Made by a program: the position numbers and the translations under genes. From NCBI GenBank assembly GCA_903858075.1, contig CAIOHI010000130.1:1-9215 (forward strand): a stretch of DNA of 9,215 nucleotides, in the 5' to 3' direction. The stretch is from an uncultured Actinomycetes bacterium. Its GTDB lineage: Bacteria > Actinomycetota > Acidimicrobiia > Acidimicrobiales > Ilumatobacteraceae. The number at the start of each line of letters is the position of its first letter. Position 1 is the first letter of the stretch. Positions 7,021-9,215 of the stretch are shown here, one piece after another. The notes beneath the pieces were generated by a model. The model had not been told where the DNA came from and did no database searches. It saw only the letters and a program-made list of their open reading frames with translations.

Positions 7021-7030
7021 AGTATCGAGG
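7005..7030. terminator. Bidirectional hairpin between convergent genes
   Basis: CCTCGATACT (7005-7014) and AGTATCGAGG (7021-7030) form a perfect 10-bp inverted repeat around a 6-nt T/A loop (an extra T-A pair could extend the stem). The last codons and the TAA stop of the phosphotransferase lie in the left arm and loop. No U-tract follows on either strand, so it would act as a stem-only terminator or as a 3'-end stabiliser for both transcripts. It lies 8 bp before the stop of the convergent 71-aa gene. Confidence 0.6.
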
Positions 7031-7038
7031 ACACAGAA

Positions 7039-7254
7039 CTAGCGCTTGTCAGCAGATGTGTCGAGGCGATGATTCACGTAACGCGGGCCACTTACCCAGC
7101 CGCACATCTGTGGATCACATTCAAAGATTTCTCCCGCAATCCATTTCCCGTCTAACTGAAATAGTCCCCAACGATTTCCATCGGTAACTTTGATGTTGCC
7201 ATCATCATCTTTTTCGTAGATGAACTTCGATACTGGATGTTTCAAACCATTCAT
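7039..7254 (-). CDS. Small protein of unknown function, coupled to the Rieske oxygenase gene
   Basis: I do not recognise this 71-residue protein. Its ATG lies 3 bp after the TAG stop of the Rieske gene (TAGGAAATG on the minus strand), so the two are almost certainly translated together, and a G-rich stretch just upstream could bind the ribosome. The composition looks like a small soluble beta-rich domain: HP at 6-7, an acidic turn EKDDDGN at 14-20, alternating strand-like segments through W29, GLFQLDGKW (30-38) and GE (41-42), then C46 and C51 in FECDPQMCGW, and a basic C-terminus. There is no signal peptide, no membrane segment, and no CxxC or other iron-sulfur cluster motif that would make it a ferredoxin. 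It could be an accessory or regulatory partner of the oxygenase (inference from position only). Coding is supported by the tight coupling and the frame filling the gap before the hairpin. Confidence 0.75.
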   Translation of the reverse strand: MNGLKHPVSKFIYEKDDDGNIKVTDGNRWGLFQLDGKWIAGEIFECDPQMCGWVSGPRYVNHRLDTSADKR

Positions 7255-7257
7255 TTC

Positions 7258-8607
7258 CTATACCCCCAAATACCGATCGAGCATGTTGTGGAACCAACGC
7301 ACTTTTGATTCTTGGTAGTTCGCCAGGGTAACCCCTGGCTTCACAGTAGTTTCCAGACCAATTTGAACACGTTCCATATTGAAAACATCTTGATCGAATA
7401 CCTTGCCCAAGTTGCCCAATTCTTCAGCACTCGACCATGGCTCATCAAAATCAAGCAGGTGCATCTCTACAGGAGCAGGACGCTCACCAGAAAATGGTGA
7501 CATGAAGAAGCACTCCATGAGCGACTGGCGATGGTTGTCACCTAATGGGCGGAATCGGTACACAATGCGGTTATATGCACCCCATGGGTGGAAGTTCGGG
7601 AACAATGTGTAGTCAATGGCATCAAGATATTCGCCATCGCACCAGTCATCTACCGCATCTCCAACGATGGGGCGCCAGCGATCGCGAGTGGCAACGGCAG
7701 CTGTTTCTCGCGCAGTTTTTCCTTCAGGAACAACTACTGCAGATTCTTCATCAACTCGAACGTCCATCATGATGCGCATGATGTCGTTTTGGTCGACGGT
7801 GTAATTCAAAAGCGGGCTTTGCATTCCACCTGGTGTAATAACACGACTGAAATTTCCCCATACATCAACTTGGCTACTGGTGTCTGCAAGGTATCCAAGA
7901 ATCTGAGGATGAGTTGCATTCACGTGATACGCCTCGCTGAATGCCTCTTGCGCAATTTTCCAGTTGCAATTCAGTTTCTTAGCAACATGTGCCTGAACGT
8001 AGCGTCCACCGAGATCCCAGCGTTCAAAATGCTGCGGCAACTCTCCAAGAAAACTTTCGAATGACTGTGCACGTGGGTCTGGGTTAATGAAAACAAAACC
8101 TGCCCACGTTCCTACTTGCACTTCAGGCAAAGAAAACTCACTCGGTGTGACATGTTCGAAATCCCATCCAGCAGGAATTTCTGTGAGGTGGCCTTCCGTC
8201 GCCCAAGTGAAACCATGGAATGCACAACGAATTTCGCTGCACTTGCCGTCGTACTGCTTCAACTGACGACCACGATGCAGACATGCATTCACAAAAGATT
8301 TGATGGACCCATCGGCTTGACGAATAACAATGTAGGACTTATTGCAAATCTCATAAATAATGTAATCGCCGTCGTTTGGTATATGCTCTTCGCGGCAAGC
8401 GAATTGCCACACTTTGCTCCACATGAGGTCACGTTCCATCTCATGCCATTCACGAGAAATGAAGCGCTGAATATCGACATCGGCCGAACCCAAATATGGG
8501 GCCGACTCTAGGCGTAAAACTTCTGGCACTTCGTGGCTATCGGTATCAAGGATTTGCTGGTATGTAATTCCAGGCGCTTGACGAAAACGTGCTTCTGTAG
8601 CTGTCAT
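7258..8607 (-). CDS. Rieske [2Fe-2S] non-haem iron oxygenase, alpha subunit
   Basis: This 449-residue oxygenase inserts oxygen from O2 into an organic substrate using electrons from a separate redox partner. The Rieske domain (about residues 65-175) carries CLH at 109-111 and CAFH at 128-131, so the cluster ligands are C109, H111, C128 and H131, separated by 16 residues. The C-terminal catalytic domain has SEAYHVNATHP, giving iron ligands H228 and H233, with the third ligand probably D407 in DQDVFNMERVQ. The residue three before H228, which links the Rieske and iron centres of neighbouring subunits and is commonly Asp, is E225. The start at 8607 follows a TATTGT box by 7 nt. GAGG is only 1 nt from the ATG, too close to work as a ribosome site. 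A 71-aa protein follows 3 bp downstream. No beta subunit, ferredoxin or reductase gene is in the window. The substrate is unknown. Confidence 0.93.
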   Translation of the reverse strand: MTATEARFRQAPGITYQQILDTDSHEVPEVLRLESAPYLGSADVDIQRFISREWHEMERDLMWSKVWQFACREEHIPNDGDYIIYEICNKSYIVIRQADGSIKSFVNACLHRGRQLKQYDGKCSEIRCAFHGFTWATEGHLTEIPAGWDFEHVTPSEFSLPEVQVGTWAGFVFINPDPRAQSFESFLGELPQHFERWDLGGRYVQAHVAKKLNCNWKIAQEAFSEAYHVNATHPQILGYLADTSSQVDVWGNFSRVITPGGMQSPLLNYTVDQNDIMRIMMDVRVDEESAVVVPEGKTARETAAVATRDRWRPIVGDAVDDWCDGEYLDAIDYTLFPNFHPWGAYNRIVYRFRPLGDNHRQSLMECFFMSPFSGERPAPVEMHLLDFDEPWSSAEELGNLGKVFDQDVFNMERVQIGLETTVKPGVTLANYQESKVRWFHNMLDRYLGV

Positions 8608-8620
8608 ACCTCAAACAATA
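8608..8620 (-). promoter_or_regulatory. Leaderless-type -10 element for the Rieske gene
   Basis: On the minus strand TATTGT (8615-8620) is followed by 7 nt and then the ATG at 8607. The hexamer is identical to the one before the SDR at 3873. It lies in the 17-bp gap after the saccharopine-dehydrogenase-like gene, so the Rieske and 71-aa pair could be transcribed on their own as well as by read-through. Confidence 0.45.
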
Positions 8621-8624
8621 GGCT

Positions 8625-9215
8625 TCAACCAGGCACTACGGCGCGTCGGACAGGACGATCCCAGCCTGGCTGCCCGGTGGGCTTTGGGCTCGGCCACAGG
8701 CCAGGACCCATTTCCACCATGCCGTGATGCGTGCTGTAGTCACCTAACAGGTTCAAAAATGGCACCGCATCAAACGCTTCCGGGCCGCGTACACCCGTTG
8801 CTTTCCAGCTGCCATTGCACAACAGCTCCAAAGCGACCACAGGGCACACTGCTGTTTGCCACAGCACCGCCTGCGAGCCCCATTCCCGCATGGTGGTCTC
8901 GTTATCTGCAACGTGGTACAAATATACCTCTCTTGGCGCTCCGTCATAAGTGCCGCGCACCCATGTGCCCGCACAGGTTTTACCGTGCATGAGGTGACCC
9001 AATTTTGCCGGGTTGGGCAAAACAGATGCCAACACATCGCGCGGAGAAACGCTCACGTCACCAACGCGAATTTTCTCCGTGCTATCGAGACCTAAATAAG
9101 CAAATGTTTTAAGCCAGTCGATGAATTCGGCACCAAGACCATATTTAAAAGTCACGCGGTTGCAGTCAACTTCACGTGGAACAAGAATTACTTCTTCGTG
9201 CTCAACGTTCACGCA
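8625..9215 (-). CDS. Saccharopine dehydrogenase family protein, C-terminal part
   Basis: The frame stays open to the window's right edge, so this is the last ~196 residues of a longer protein. A GTG at 9212 is an internal valine, not a convincing start. The visible part is the C-terminal catalytic/dimer domain of the saccharopine dehydrogenase / carboxynorspermidine dehydrogenase superfamily. It includes GTWVRGTYDGAPREVYLYHV, then a WGSQAVLWQTAVCPVVALELL-like stretch (compare WxTG-type blocks in relatives; here A replaces G after QT), then GVRGPEAFDAVPFLNLL before the C-terminus. The N-terminal NAD(P)-binding Rossmann region lies outside the window, so cofactor and reaction (lysine metabolism, polyamine synthesis or other) cannot be decided. 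It ends 17 bp before the Rieske gene on the same strand and could share its transcript. The proline- and arginine-rich tail after about 8700 looks lineage-specific. Confidence 0.85.
   Translation of the reverse strand, partial: CVNVEHEEVILVPREVDCNRVTFKYGLGAEFIDWLKTFAYLGLDSTEKIRVGDVSVSPRDVLASVLPNPAKLGHLMHGKTCAGTWVRGTYDGAPREVYLYHVADNETTMREWGSQAVLWQTAVCPVVALELLCNGSWKATGVRGPEAFDAVPFLNLLGDYSTHHGMVEMGPGLWPSPKPTGQPGWDRPVRRAVVPG

Noticed and set aside
7588..8064. 158-codon open frame on the plus strand within the Rieske gene
   Set aside because: It is the antisense shadow of a clearly coding oxygenase, with no ribosome site or recognisable motifs.
8609..8612. GAGG as a Shine-Dalgarno site for the Rieske gene
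   Set aside because: Only 1 nt separates it from the ATG, too short for ribosome binding; a leaderless start fits better.
1..9215. CRISPR array, insertion sequence, tRNA or defence system
   Set aside because: No regularly spaced repeats, transposase motifs, terminal inverted repeats, tRNA-like folds or known defence domains were seen on either strand.

Overview
The window looks like chromosomal sequence from a free-living actinobacterium of intermediate GC content (roughly half GC by eye, not computed). An affiliation near the Acidimicrobiia/Ilumatobacter group is a guess. It rests on the gene mix (epoxide hydrolase, several SDRs, an orphan Rieske oxygenase, a CHK/APH-type phosphotransferase) and on apparently leaderless genes whose TAnnnT -10 box sits 6-7 nt before the ATG. 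I see no mobile element, CRISPR array, tRNA or rRNA.

Layout: (1) 1-1088, plus strand: the C-terminal end of a polar amino acid ABC permease, overlapping its GlnQ-type ATPase by ATGA. (2) 1101-2819, minus strand: a PEP-utilising enzyme with a His swivelling domain but no ATP-grasp domain, convergent with the ABC genes and only 12 bp away. (3) 2947-3777, minus strand: an NAD-type SDR upstream of the PEP-type gene. (4) 3778-3872: a 95-bp divergent promoter region. (5) 3873-5855, plus strand: an NADP-type SDR and an EHN-family epoxide hydrolase separated by 3 bp, so probably co-translated. (6) 5908-7020, plus strand: an APH/CHK-like small-molecule kinase with its own leaderless promoter. (7) 7005-7030: a perfect 10-bp-stem hairpin between convergent units. 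(8) 7039-9215, minus strand, read right to left: a saccharopine-dehydrogenase-family protein (C-terminal part only), a Rieske non-haem iron oxygenase alpha subunit, and an unrecognised 71-aa protein 3 bp behind the oxygenase.

Taken together, the middle and right parts suggest oxidative breakdown or modification of small organic compounds: oxygenation (Rieske), epoxide opening (epoxide hydrolase), alcohol/ketone interconversion (two SDRs), and phosphorylation (kinase and perhaps the PEP-type protein). No substrate can be named from the sequence. The Rieske enzyme has no ferredoxin or reductase gene in view, and the PEP-type protein has no nucleotide-binding partner in view. Nothing here proves a new system. 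The items most worth checking are the ATP-grasp-less PEP-type enzyme, the 71-aa Rieske-coupled protein and the recurrent leaderless promoter architecture.
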